NCBI GenBank assembly: GCA_037968475.1
Contig: JBBKVO010000021.1
Span: 1-64,000 of the forward strand
DNA: 64,000 nucleotides
Source of the DNA: SB11 sp037968475
Lineage (GTDB): Bacteria > Bacteroidota > Bacteroidia > UBA8524
Direction: 5' to 3'
In this document: positions 34,527 to 43,059 of the stretch, piece by piece
How the letters are laid out: each line of letters starts with the position of its first letter
Numbering within the stretch: position 1 is the first letter of the stretch
Made by a program: the position numbers and the translations under genes
The notes under the pieces: model-generated
Databases searched by the model: none
What the model saw: the letters and a program-made list of their open reading frames with translations, nothing else
Told to the model about the DNA's origin: nothing

Positions 34527-34976
34527 CTAAACAGCTTTTAGCTTATACTTTTGTATTAATCTTGCTTGAAAAAACTCGGCATAATAGCCCACGCTTTCAA
34601 CAGCCTGCACTACATCATCAATATCCATTTCCAAGCCTACCCAACGGTATTTTACAGCCAACATATTCTCTTGTTTGTTTACCACAAACGAGGCATAAAA
34701 CAAATGGCGGTTCAAATCCAGTATCTCTTCATAAAATTCTTCTAAATCAAACACAGGTAAGCTGGTTATTGGTGCTATTACCTGCAATACAGGCATTTCT
34801 TCTTCCTGAAAATAATAGTTCCATTGTGGTTCTTTACCGCTACCCCACACATCAACAAATACTTCTATTTCATCTCTAAATATCGACCACTGACCTGCTT
34901 CGGCATTGCGTGCATTTTCTGGGTCCATACCTATTATTTGTAAGGCTTGCTCTACTATTTGGTAATATCTTTCCAT
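34527..34976 (-). CDS. YbjN / secretion-chaperone-fold-like protein of unknown function
   Basis: About 149 residues from the ATG at 34976 (MERYYQIVEQALQIIGMDPENA); the longer frame up to 35042 begins in sequence that looks non-coding. The pattern is a helix, then beta strands (WSIFRDEIEVFVDVWG; WNYYFQEEEMPVLQVIAPI), an acidic helix (LEEFYEEILDLNRHL) and the final DIDDVVQAVESVGYYAEFF. This order and spacing resembles the YbjN/type III chaperone-like fold, often found in small cytosolic proteins. No catalytic motif. It lies 80 bp before the sigma gene on the same strand; whether they share a transcript is unclear. Confidence 0.65.
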   Translation of the reverse strand: MERYYQIVEQALQIIGMDPENARNAEAGQWSIFRDEIEVFVDVWGSGKEPQWNYYFQEEEMPVLQVIAPITSLPVFDLEEFYEEILDLNRHLFYASFVVNKQENMLAVKYRWVGLEMDIDDVVQAVESVGYYAEFFQARLIQKYKLKAV

Positions 34977-35248
34977 CACTAAAAAACTTTCTTTAAAATT
35001 TTGTAACAAATGTACCAACTTAACCGTAATAAGGAGATACAATGTGAAAAACTATGAAGGCTTTGGCTATAATTTTATTGGTGTTGATGCTGTTTACAGC
35101 GTTACTAGTGGAGTTTTTTTAATCAATAGATTATACCAAATAACAGGCGTGCCTGCACGCCTGTTTCTATTTATTAAAAGCAGAAATAAATAGAAAAAGC
35201 CTTTTAGATAATTATCTAAAAGGCTTTTGTATTTAGTAGTACTAAATA
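34977..35248. other. Intergenic region with possible small ORFs and a hairpin
   Basis: AAGGAG at 35031-35036 is followed by a GTG at 35044 opening a 49-codon frame to 35193, and by an ATG at 35054 opening a 22-codon frame (MKALAIILLVLML... to a TAA at 35120-35122) that would be a single hydrophobic helix. A hairpin AACAGGCGTG-CCTG-CACGCCTGTT follows at 35142-35165. The two frames overlap and at most one is real; neither is called as a gene. Confidence 0.4.
35195..35228 (-). terminator. Terminator of the DEAD-box helicase gene
   Basis: A perfect 34-bp palindrome with 17-nt arms (AAAAGCCTTTTAGATAA and its complement), ending in T on both strands, 21 bp past the helicase stop codon. Confidence 0.85.
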
Positions 35249-37144
35249 TTAGTATTTCTTTTTAGGGTATCCTCCTGTACGAGGTCTGCGGCTACGATCA
35301 CTATCTCCACCATCGCTACCTTTTGAAAAACGGCTTGATGAATCACCTCCGCCGTCGCTTCTTTTGGTATAGCTTCTGGTTTTAACGCCGCCACTTCCAT
35401 AACCACCGCGACTTCCGCCTCCGCTATATCCACCTCTGTCTCCGCCACGATCTCCGCCTCTTTCTCTATCTCCACCACCACGGCTATCATTGCGTCGGCC
35501 TCCGCCACCGCCTCCACCACTTTCACCACTTTCAAGCTCAACCCTTACTTGGCGATTGCCAAATATGGCATCGGCCATGTTGGTTTTCACTTCGTCAACT
35601 CCACTTTCATCAATCTCAAAAAACGAGAAGGTATGTTTTACGTTTATGCGGCCAATTTTATAATTGCCCAAACCTTGTTTGTTTAAAAACTTAAGCAAAC
35701 CGGTTTTATCAACACCGTCTTTTTCGCCTATGCTAATAAAGAAACGAGCAAAACCTGCCTCATCGCGGAAGTTTCCGCCACGCTCACCACGTTCTCCTCT
35801 TTCACTACCTGCACCACTTACATTCAAATCAGGCGCATTACGGTAGTAGTTTAAAAAACGATTAAACTCAAGCGAAGCAAAACGTTTTATTAGTTCTTCT
35901 TTCGATAAGTCTTCAAGCTGTGCATATATACCAGGTAAAAAGGGTTTAATCTCCTCATCATTCACCTCTACATCGTGCACCTCACGCATTATTTTAAACA
36001 GCTGTTTTTCGCAAATTTCAGAACCGTTTGGTATTTCTTTTTTGGTAAATTTAGAATTGCTTGATTTTTCAAGCTGACGAATTTTACCAAGTTCTTTACT
36101 GTTTACTATAGATATAGCTATACCTTTTTTACCTGCACGGGCAGTACGTCCGCTACGGTGGGTATATACTTCTAGTTCATCAGGAAGTGAGTAGTTAATT
36201 ACGTGTGTAATATCTGTTACATCAATACCACGCGCGGCAACATCGGTAGCTACCAATATTTGCAAGGTGCGTGCACGATAGCGTGCCATTACCTTTTCGC
36301 GTTGTGCTTGCGATAAATCACCGTGCAAAGCATCGGCATTGTAGCCGTCTTTCATCAATTTGTCTGATATATCTTGCGCATCCATTTTGGTACGCGTAAA
36401 GATGATACCATAAATTTCAGGTGAAAAATCAACAATACGTTTAAGGGCAGCATACTTGTTGCGTGCCATAGTTACGTAGTATTCGTGTTCTATATTAGCA
36501 TTGGCGGTATTGCGAGAGCCTACTGTAACCTCTTCGGGGTTGTGCATATAGCTTGCAGCTATACGTCTAACCTCGTTTGGCATTGTAGCACTAAACAACC
36601 AAGTTGTTTTTTCTTTTGGGGTAGAATCTAATATAGAATCAATATCTTCTTTAAAGCCCATATTCAGCATCTCGTCAGCCTCGTCTAATACTAAGTATTC
36701 AACGGTTTCTAAACGGATAGCTTTACGGCGCATTAAATCAATCAAACGACCTGGGGTAGCTATAATTACATGGGTACCGCGTTTAATATCGCGTATTTGT
36801 GCTTCCATGCTTGAGCCACCGTAAACGGCAGTAATTTTTGCATTGCCCAGTTGTTTTGAAAAATTTAAAAAATCTTTCTGAATTTGTAGGCAAAGTTCGC
36901 GAGTAGGGCATAGGACTAGCCCTTGAATGTGATTTTGTGAAAAATCAATTTTGTTAAGCATGGGCAACCCGAAGGCTGCTGTTTTTCCTGTTCCTGTTTG
37001 CGCAAGACCCACCAAGTCGGTAGGATTTGCTAACATGATGGGAATAACCTTACTTTGAATTTCCGTAGGAGTTTCAAAGCCCATTTCTGTAATGGCTTGG
37101 ACGATTTCTGGGCGCAAACCAAGTTGCGCAAAAGGTGTACTCAT
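35249..37144 (-). CDS. DEAD-box ATP-dependent RNA helicase with DbpA-type RNA-binding domain
   Basis: 631 residues. The Q motif (FAQLGLRPEIVQAITEMGFETPTEIQ region), AQTGTGKTAAF, PTRELCLQ, TPGRLIDL, DEAD (in VLDEADEMLNMGF), SATMP, TRTKMDAQ, ATDVAARGIDV and HRSGRTARAG are all present in order in residues 1-370. Residues about 470-550 (ARFFISIGEKDGVDKTGLL ... YKIGRINVKHTFSFFEI) match the DbpA RNA-binding fold. The last 75 residues are Gly/Arg/Ser-rich (GGGGGGGRR, RGGDRGG), a low-complexity RNA-binding tail. Likely roles are ribosome assembly or cold-stress RNA remodelling (CsdA/DeaD-like). It is monocistronic with its own terminator. Confidence 0.94.
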   Translation of the reverse strand: MSTPFAQLGLRPEIVQAITEMGFETPTEIQSKVIPIMLANPTDLVGLAQTGTGKTAAFGLPMLNKIDFSQNHIQGLVLCPTRELCLQIQKDFLNFSKQLGNAKITAVYGGSSMEAQIRDIKRGTHVIIATPGRLIDLMRRKAIRLETVEYLVLDEADEMLNMGFKEDIDSILDSTPKEKTTWLFSATMPNEVRRIAASYMHNPEEVTVGSRNTANANIEHEYYVTMARNKYAALKRIVDFSPEIYGIIFTRTKMDAQDISDKLMKDGYNADALHGDLSQAQREKVMARYRARTLQILVATDVAARGIDVTDITHVINYSLPDELEVYTHRSGRTARAGKKGIAISIVNSKELGKIRQLEKSSNSKFTKKEIPNGSEICEKQLFKIMREVHDVEVNDEEIKPFLPGIYAQLEDLSKEELIKRFASLEFNRFLNYYRNAPDLNVSGAGSERGERGERGGNFRDEAGFARFFISIGEKDGVDKTGLLKFLNKQGLGNYKIGRINVKHTFSFFEIDESGVDEVKTNMADAIFGNRQVRVELESGESGGGGGGGRRNDSRGGGDRERGGDRGGDRGGYSGGGSRGGYGSGGVKTRSYTKRSDGGGDSSSRFSKGSDGGDSDRSRRPRTGGYPKKKY

Positions 37145-37198
37145 TAATATTTTATAAAATAGAAAATCGCGCTATGTTTATGCGCGTATAATAAACCG

Positions 37199-37206
37199 CA
37201 AAGGTA
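37199..37206 (-). promoter_or_regulatory. Likely -7 box of the helicase gene
   Basis: The minus strand reads TACCTTTG, a full match to TAnnTTTG, giving a leader of about 45-50 nt to the ATG at 37144. Within that leader lies a small GCGC-based hairpin (CGCGC...GCGCG near 37168-37187). No clear -33 element. Confidence 0.4.
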
Positions 37207-37290
37207 ACACAAAACATTGACTGTTTTAGATATCCTATTAAAATAGATTTTTTGCGGTACTATGAAAGATGAAACAAACTGAAATTACTT

Positions 37291-37839
37291 TTACTTATTA
37301 GCTACGGTATCTTTTTTAAACCCTATTGATATTGAGTTTACACAATAGCGCAAACCACTATCAGTAGGACCATCATCAAACAAGTGGCCTAAGTGTCCGC
37401 CACAACGGGCACATACAATTTCTGTACGTACCATACCGTGTGAAGTGTCTTTTTGGGTGATAACAGCACCTTCAATTTGGTCGTCAAAACTTGGCCAGCC
37501 ACAATGGCTATCAAATTTCTGGTCGCTTTTAAACAACTCGTTTCCACAAGCGGCACAGGTATATAAACCTTCTTCTTTGTGGTTTAATAATGTACCTGTA
37601 TAGGCACGTTCGGTTCCCTTTTCACGCAAAACAGTAAACTGCTCGGGTGTTAGAACTTGTTTCCATTCTTCATCAGTTTTCATCATTGTATCTGTGGGGG
37701 CAATAGTGGTATTTTTCGCCACTTTAGATTCCATGTTTTTCATTCCTGTACTGTTTTCGTTATCGCTATTCACTTTGTTATTACACGCAGTGCCAAAAGC
37801 AACTATTAATATAACCGCGAAGATTTTTATTTGTTTCAT
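37291..37839 (-). CDS. msrB: Peptide-methionine (R)-S-oxide reductase, lipoprotein form
   Basis: It reduces methionine-R-sulfoxide in oxidised proteins. About 182 residues from the ATG at 37839 (MKQIKIFAVILIVAFGTAC): a lipoprotein signal with Cys at 19, then an Asn/Ser/Lys linker, then the MsrB domain. The domain shows two zinc CxxC pairs (CAAC; CARC), SHCGWPSF, GHLGHLFDDGP and the catalytic RYCVNSISIGF. The enzyme therefore probably acts in the periplasm, attached to a membrane. The longer frame to 37959 runs back into the patatin gene and lacks a sensible N-terminus. It starts 20 bp after the patatin-like gene and is probably co-transcribed with it. Confidence 0.92.
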   Translation of the reverse strand: MKQIKIFAVILIVAFGTACNNKVNSDNENSTGMKNMESKVAKNTTIAPTDTMMKTDEEWKQVLTPEQFTVLREKGTERAYTGTLLNHKEEGLYTCAACGNELFKSDQKFDSHCGWPSFDDQIEGAVITQKDTSHGMVRTEIVCARCGGHLGHLFDDGPTDSGLRYCVNSISIGFKKDTVANK

Positions 37840-37858
37840 GCCTATTTGGTTTTTGGTT

Positions 37859-40180
37859 CTAAAACTTATACCCAAAGGTAAAATAGCCCCTATAATCGTC
37901 AACCCCCGTAGCTTTGTATACGGTGAGACTAATTGGGCCACCAAACCAATTATAGGCAAATGTTATACCATAACCGAATGCATGATTAATACCATTATCA
38001 AAATTTTGGTATTTAAAATTGGGACGAATAAAATTGGCTACGTATTTATTAAATCGTTGGCCTGATGCCTGAAAAGATATTGATGGTGTAATAAATAATT
38101 TTTTAAGTACCTCGGTTTGTAACTGACTGCTCACAACAAAAGCCTGCCCTACTTCTAATTCAGTTTCTCGGTAGCCAATAAAAGGCACAGTGTTTATTCG
38201 TTGCCTTTGTTCAGGGCCGCCAACAAAAAACAAGCCCGATACAGCTCCATCAGTATAATACTCTCTATTGTGTATAAAATCATCAATAATAACACCTGCA
38301 AAAAAATTATTTACCCATGCTACCCGTCTATTTATAGTTTTAATTGCAGTGTGCGATAACGATATTTTTAAAGCAGGCGTAACCCTACTATATACCTCAA
38401 GCCTATTATTGGCAAAAGCACTATCAGCAGTATAAAAATTTATATTATACTTATGAGTTGGTATAAATTTTATATTTAAAAAAGTACGGCTTCCGTGTGT
38501 TGGAAATAAGAAACTATTTAACGTATTGGCCGAATAATCAAAATTAAGTGCAAACTCGTTCGACTCTATATTTCTAAAAGCAAAAGTATCAGGGCTTGCT
38601 CTATCTTCAGGATATATTTTAGCACGAGTAAAATTAAGCTCGTTATTAATAGAAAAACCCAAATAACTATTTTTTGTAAGGGTTTTGTTTATACCCAAAT
38701 AAAAATTATTATAACTATTTATAAGTTCATCCTTCAAACGCCCAAAATTATATAACCGATAAGGTATTAACTCGTAGTGGTAGCCTGCCTGCGCCCATAA
38801 GTTTTGCTTTTTATTTATAAACTTTTGGTAGTTAATACGCACCTTAGGATATTCAGCCACATCTAATGTTGCCAACACGCGGCTTCCATGCCCCAACATA
38901 TTACGTAAAGTAAGGTTTAGCAATATGCCCGATGCTTGCTCGTTATCATAATGCAAACCAAATTTAAATGCTGCTCTTCGACTTTCTTTTACATGAACCG
39001 TTATCTGATTGCCGTATACAGTAGGCTCAATGGTATAGTATACCTTATCAAAAAAACGTGTTCCATAAACGCAGTTTATAGCGTCATTTATTTGATCGAT
39101 ATTATATGTTTCGCCCTGTTTAAGGTTTAGTTTACCCATTACCAAAGCCGAACTTTCATCTGATGCACCTTCAATATATATTTGGCTCACACATATATCA
39201 TTTACATAATATCGTTGCAAAGGCAGACGTGGCGAATCATCGGTCATATTTAGAGAATCGGCCAATCGTTTTAATTGCGGATATAGCTTAAGTGCCACAC
39301 GATAACCAATATCTATTATCGAATCGATATTACTAAACGAACCTGCCGAGTAGTTTTGCAATTCTAAATCGTAATTGGCCAAAATATCGCACAAGCCCAT
39401 TTGCATTTTACTATCGGCAATGCGATTGAAGCTGGCCGATTGATATATTAACTTAATGACTGACGTCATCTCTTCTTCAGTATACAACCTGCCGCCAGTG
39501 TAGCCACCAATAACAATATCAGCACCCATTTCTTTCACGTCGTTTACAGGGAAGTTGTTCACCAAACCACCATCAACTAGCAAATGTCCGTCTAGCTTCA
39601 CAGGCATAAATACTGATGGTATGGCCATACTGGCGCGCATAGCGGTGGGTAAATAGCCTTTGTTTAGCACTATAGGTTCGCCTGTGATAATGTCGGCACC
39701 AACACACCTAAAAGGTATGGGCAGCGAATCGAAACTGCTAATTTGATGTACCGGAAAAGTGAGGTTGCTAAGTAGTTTATTTAGCTCTTGCCCCTCTATA
39801 ACCCCCAATGGTATCGAAGGTTTTAGCCCCACCATAGGCAACTCGGCCACATAACGCCCAGCTTCGTCTTTCTCTTCAATATTAATATCGTTTAGGGGCA
39901 CCTTATTGCTAATAAGCATATCCCAACGCGCTTCTCGTGCTATTTTTTCCAAATCGTTACCGGTATAGCCAATGGCATACAAGCCGCCCAGTACCGCGCC
40001 CATACTGGTGCCCGTAATATAATCAATGCGTATACCTGCGCTATCAATCACCTTTAGCAAGCCAATATGCGCCGCACCCTTTGCCCCTCCCCCACTAAGG
40101 CTAAGCCCTACTTTGGGACGCTGAGCAAAAACTGCTACAACACAAAAAAACAGTAGTATGCTGGTAAAAACTTTTTTCAT
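37859..40180 (-). CDS. Patatin-like phospholipase fused to POTRA and Omp85 barrel (PlpD-like, type Vd)
   Basis: 773 residues with a signal peptide (VFTSILLFFCVVAVFAQ). The patatin domain (about 22-330) has the oxyanion loop LSGGGAKGAAH, the nucleophile GTSMGAVLGG (Ser) and the catalytic Asp in LLVDGGLVNNFP. A single POTRA-like segment follows (VSQIYIEGASDESSALVMGKL ... YGTRFFDKVYYTIEP, about 340-410). A C-terminal beta-barrel (LNLTLRNMLGHGSRVLATLDV ... FGYGITFAYNWFGGPISLTVY) ends in FGYKF with a terminal Phe. The architecture is that of PlpD, a two-in-one secretion protein putting a phospholipase at the outer membrane or outside. Its operon partner is msrB. Confidence 0.92.
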   Translation of the reverse strand: MKKVFTSILLFFCVVAVFAQRPKVGLSLSGGGAKGAAHIGLLKVIDSAGIRIDYITGTSMGAVLGGLYAIGYTGNDLEKIAREARWDMLISNKVPLNDINIEEKDEAGRYVAELPMVGLKPSIPLGVIEGQELNKLLSNLTFPVHQISSFDSLPIPFRCVGADIITGEPIVLNKGYLPTAMRASMAIPSVFMPVKLDGHLLVDGGLVNNFPVNDVKEMGADIVIGGYTGGRLYTEEEMTSVIKLIYQSASFNRIADSKMQMGLCDILANYDLELQNYSAGSFSNIDSIIDIGYRVALKLYPQLKRLADSLNMTDDSPRLPLQRYYVNDICVSQIYIEGASDESSALVMGKLNLKQGETYNIDQINDAINCVYGTRFFDKVYYTIEPTVYGNQITVHVKESRRAAFKFGLHYDNEQASGILLNLTLRNMLGHGSRVLATLDVAEYPKVRINYQKFINKKQNLWAQAGYHYELIPYRLYNFGRLKDELINSYNNFYLGINKTLTKNSYLGFSINNELNFTRAKIYPEDRASPDTFAFRNIESNEFALNFDYSANTLNSFLFPTHGSRTFLNIKFIPTHKYNINFYTADSAFANNRLEVYSRVTPALKISLSHTAIKTINRRVAWVNNFFAGVIIDDFIHNREYYTDGAVSGLFFVGGPEQRQRINTVPFIGYRETELEVGQAFVVSSQLQTEVLKKLFITPSISFQASGQRFNKYVANFIRPNFKYQNFDNGINHAFGYGITFAYNWFGGPISLTVYKATGVDDYRGYFTFGYKF

Positions 40181-40192
40181 TTAACGCTACTA

Positions 40193-40220
40193 CAAAAGTA
40201 GACCGAAAAGATGAGGCAAA
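40193..40220 (-). promoter_or_regulatory. Possible promoter of the patatin-msrB operon
   Basis: The minus strand shows TTTG at 40220-40217 and TACTTTTG at 40200-40193, 16 bp apart, with the start codon at 40180. The spacing is slightly short for the Bacteroidota consensus and the leader would be only a few bases. Confidence 0.3.
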
Positions 40221-41178
40221 TGTTACCTTACGCTATTAACTAGCAATTTTATAGGGTGAAATGTATTTGCAACCTGTTGAAACAAAAATAAGCAGCATAT
40301 TTTGTACAATATGTATTTTTAGTGTTACGCCTGTTACGGAGCCAAAGTCTTATAGCAAAAGACTTACATCATAACACACTACTGTTACGATTTGTTACAA
40401 CTACGACTTTTTTCAAAGAACTAACTGTGTATAATTGGAAAACATATCCATTTAGTCAGTGTAATTATAAATAAGGCACGTGTGCGGTTGTCATCCTAAG
40501 CTTGTCGAAGGGCGCGCGGCGGGCTGTCATGCTGGACTTGTTTCAGCATCTCACTCCGTATTAACCTAACGACATCTCGAAAACATTCGGAACGAAAGAT
40601 GATAAGGCTTGAATGTAGGCATAGAGCGTTGTCATCTTGAGCAAAGTCGAAGAGTGTGCGGCGGGCTGTCATGCTGGACTTGTTTCAGCATCTCATTCCG
40701 TATTAACCTAACGACATCTCGAAAACATTCGGGACGAAAGATGAGAAACGTTGGCAACTTATCCCAACCACCCCTACCCCCTCCTTACCTTACCCTAATT
40801 TAACCCCTACACACACTGTTTTTTCAAGCGTCCACGCTTGAAAGGGAATAATTTGTGGCGTCACGTCACTTAAATAAAAGCGGGACGCTGAAGAACAATA
40901 CCCCTTAAGCGTGGACGCTTAAGGGAACAACCGCACATGGCCTGTGAGCAAGATTTCCCTCCTTGTATGGGCAGTGCGCAGCAAAGGAGGGAGAAAGGGT
41001 GGTTTGCAATGGTAGTCGCTACTTTAACCTCACCCTAAATTTATTGTTTACCGACTGTGCAGCACTTCGTCCCTCTCCAAGTGGAGAGGGGAATGTTGGG
41101 TATTTGTTCCTTTTAGCATTTTTTGGGTGAGGGTATAAACCAACCGCACAGTACCTCGACTACGCTCGGTATAACAAT
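40221..41178. repeat. About 1 kb of non-coding dispersed repeats
   Basis: No gene is visible. A direct repeat of about 88 bp (start GCGGCGGGCTGTCATGCTGG) occurs at about 40515-40602 and 40658-40745 with a few changes. GTCATC-type sequences with CGAAG flank it. At 40823-40842 is TTCAAGCGTCCACGCTTGAA, identical to the hairpin at 9-28. AGCGGGACGCT lies at 40879-40889, and CCCTTAAGCG-TGGA-CGCTTAAGGG at 40902-40925. A CCCTCTCCA-AG-TGGAGAGGG hairpin lies at 41071-41090. These look like several families of short repeats accumulated between divergent genes. Confidence 0.8.
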
Positions 41179-41250
41179 ATGTTCTGCTATAACTTAAAAA
41201 TTCTTGATTCAGATTTAAAAATTAATTTATCTTTAAATAAAATCTATAAT

Positions 41251-42102
41251 ATGAGAATCAAGAAGTGGAAAGAAGTAAAAAAAGAAAGTGAATTAGATGG
41301 CAATGGTCAATGGCATGATAAAAAAGTAACTTATGAACCCAAAAAATGGTTCTCTTCCGATGCCTTTAGCAAAATTATTGGAAGTTTCGTGGCTCCTCTT
41401 GCGTTATTAATCTCTTTTTATAGTGTTTACTCAACAAGCACAGATAAAAAAATAAAACTTGAATTAAACTCACAATTTAGTAAGAATTTAATTGACGAAC
41501 AATGGAGAATACATAAAACTGCAAAAGATAAAGTTGCTGAAATATTATCAGCAAAATCTCATGACACAATATCTCAATTACTTTTAGAATTAAACTACAA
41601 TATTACCGTAGATGTTTATTCTACTAATGATACAAGCATTATTAACTGTTTTGATAAAATTAGGCATTGGCTAGATATCTTTAATCTTGTCGAAGAAATC
41701 CGTGATCGGACTTTGGACATAGAATTATACAGAAATCCAATCATACTTTTTGAAGAAAGTGGCACCCTGCGAAGAATGCCAAAATTAAAGGATAGTCACG
41801 ACGCAATAAATTCTATAAAGCAGATACAATTTGCTATTGAAAAATTGGAATTTAATGAAGACATAATTTCACAATATAATTCTTCATTTTACAAAGAAAT
41901 GATGGAACATTTGAAATTAACAATAAAATCATATAACAACAATGACACAATAATTAACACCCCGCAAAAGAGGATCGACTTGGCTATGAAAGTGGGACTA
42001 TACCGAAATACTATTTTTCAGCACATTTTACAGATGAATCACCAATTGACCAATAAATTTTCCAAAGCACATCAAAAAATAATCAATACTACATTCGATT
42101 AA
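41251..42102 (+). CDS. Unrecognised membrane-anchored protein
   Basis: About 283 residues from the ATG at 41251 (MRIKKWKEVKKESELDGNG); an in-frame ATG at 41179 gives 24 extra residues in repeat-like DNA and is less likely. One membrane helix (IIGSFVAPLALLISFYSVY, about residues 45-65) follows a charged cytoplasmic head. The remaining 215 residues are predicted largely helical and charged (WRIHKTAKDKVAEILS; IKQIQFAIEKLEF; YKEMMEHLKLTIKSY). No known domain is recognised. Base composition is more AT-rich than the flanking genes and it follows a repeat-laden gap, so it may be a recent acquisition. It is convergent with the lipoprotein gene downstream. Confidence 0.6.
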   Translation: MRIKKWKEVKKESELDGNGQWHDKKVTYEPKKWFSSDAFSKIIGSFVAPLALLISFYSVYSTSTDKKIKLELNSQFSKNLIDEQWRIHKTAKDKVAEILSAKSHDTISQLLLELNYNITVDVYSTNDTSIINCFDKIRHWLDIFNLVEEIRDRTLDIELYRNPIILFEESGTLRRMPKLKDSHDAINSIKQIQFAIEKLEFNEDIISQYNSSFYKEMMEHLKLTIKSYNNNDTIINTPQKRIDLAMKVGLYRNTIFQHILQMNHQLTNKFSKAHQKIINTTFD

Positions 42103-42196
42103 CTAAAAAAATTAATAAGTATAGATCTGTAAATTATTAAATTTTATTTTAAAATGACTAATCCAAAACACTTTACATACATGTGAGGTAAAGAAA

Positions 42197-42970
42197 TTAT
42201 TCATCCTCCAAAAAACGTCCCTTTCTCCATTCTCCAAAAGTCTTTATAAACTGAGAGAGATTTATTGAACCCCAAAAAGGTTTAGAATAATAAATGTTAG
42301 AGTTTATTTCAACTTTCAGTCTCAACTCCGTTTTAAAATCGCCTTTATACACAGGTATTTTTGTTACCGCGCAATAATTAGGTGGTATAACAAAACGTCC
42401 ATAACTGTTTCCGCACCAACTATACAACCAAAACTCAATAGGTTTCCATGCACCATTAGGGTCTTTAGCCTCTTGTATCATCATAATGCTTCCATCTTGA
42501 TGGGTTACTTCTATTGTTGAAGTATCTTTATTTAAAATAAAAATAGGAAAGGATTTAATTAATTTATTTTTTAACTTTTCTTTCTCCTGTCTATTAAACA
42601 TATCATCAATGTTTTCTCCTTCCAACAAAAAATTTCTTTCTATTAAAGTATCAATTGACAACATTTGCTTTGTATCAACCAGCACCTCAATATTTCCCGA
42701 ATCTTTTCCACTCAGTAACTCATCAAAGTAGCGGGAATAAATACTTTGCATCGTATCTGATATAATAATCTTTTCAGCATCAAACTTTGCTATTGCATAT
42801 ACTCCTTGCTCTAAAGGGGGCTGCATACTATCAACATAAAAAAAGGTCTCTCCTTCAGGTAAATTATCAATAATTCTAGGAAAACTTGAAGTTTCAACGG
42901 TTCTGTATTTATTAGTTTTACACGAAAACATTAAAACCATACTACAAACAAACACCAGTGCTGCTTTCAT
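42197..42970 (-). CDS. Predicted lipoprotein of unknown function
   Basis: 257 residues. The N-terminus MKAALVFVCSMVLMFSCKT is a lipoprotein signal with Cys at residue 17. The mature part is rich in beta-strand-like segments (FFYVDSMQPPLEQGVYAIAKF; STIEVTHQDGSIMMIQEA; WKPIEFWLYSWCGNSYGRFVIPPNYCAVTKIPVY). Two Cys in the WCGN...NYC segment could pair. No family recognised. It is divergent from uvrA and convergent with the gene at 41251. AT-rich like that neighbour. Confidence 0.65.
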   Translation of the reverse strand: MKAALVFVCSMVLMFSCKTNKYRTVETSSFPRIIDNLPEGETFFYVDSMQPPLEQGVYAIAKFDAEKIIISDTMQSIYSRYFDELLSGKDSGNIEVLVDTKQMLSIDTLIERNFLLEGENIDDMFNRQEKEKLKNKLIKSFPIFILNKDTSTIEVTHQDGSIMMIQEAKDPNGAWKPIEFWLYSWCGNSYGRFVIPPNYCAVTKIPVYKGDFKTELRLKVEINSNIYYSKPFWGSINLSQFIKTFGEWRKGRFLEDE

Positions 42971-43037
42971 ATTTTTAAAACGGAAACATAATCCAATTAG
43001 TTTAAATCGCCATAAACCAAACCCAAAACACTTTGCC

Positions 43038-43045
43038 TACCTTTG
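43038..43045 (+). promoter_or_regulatory. Likely -7 box of uvrA
   Basis: TACCTTTG matches TAnnTTTG and lies 14 bp before the ATG at 43060, implying a very short leader. No clear -33 TTTG at the usual distance. Confidence 0.35.
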
Positions 43046-43059
43046 CGGTTTGATAGAAG

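Noticed and set aside
35242..35541. A 99-residue Val/Ala/Glu-rich open frame
   Set aside because: It overlaps the Gly/Arg-rich tail of the helicase in another frame and is a low-complexity shadow.
41071..41090. CCCTCTCCA hairpin as a terminator
   Set aside because: No T run and no gene ends here; it resembles a dispersed repeat.
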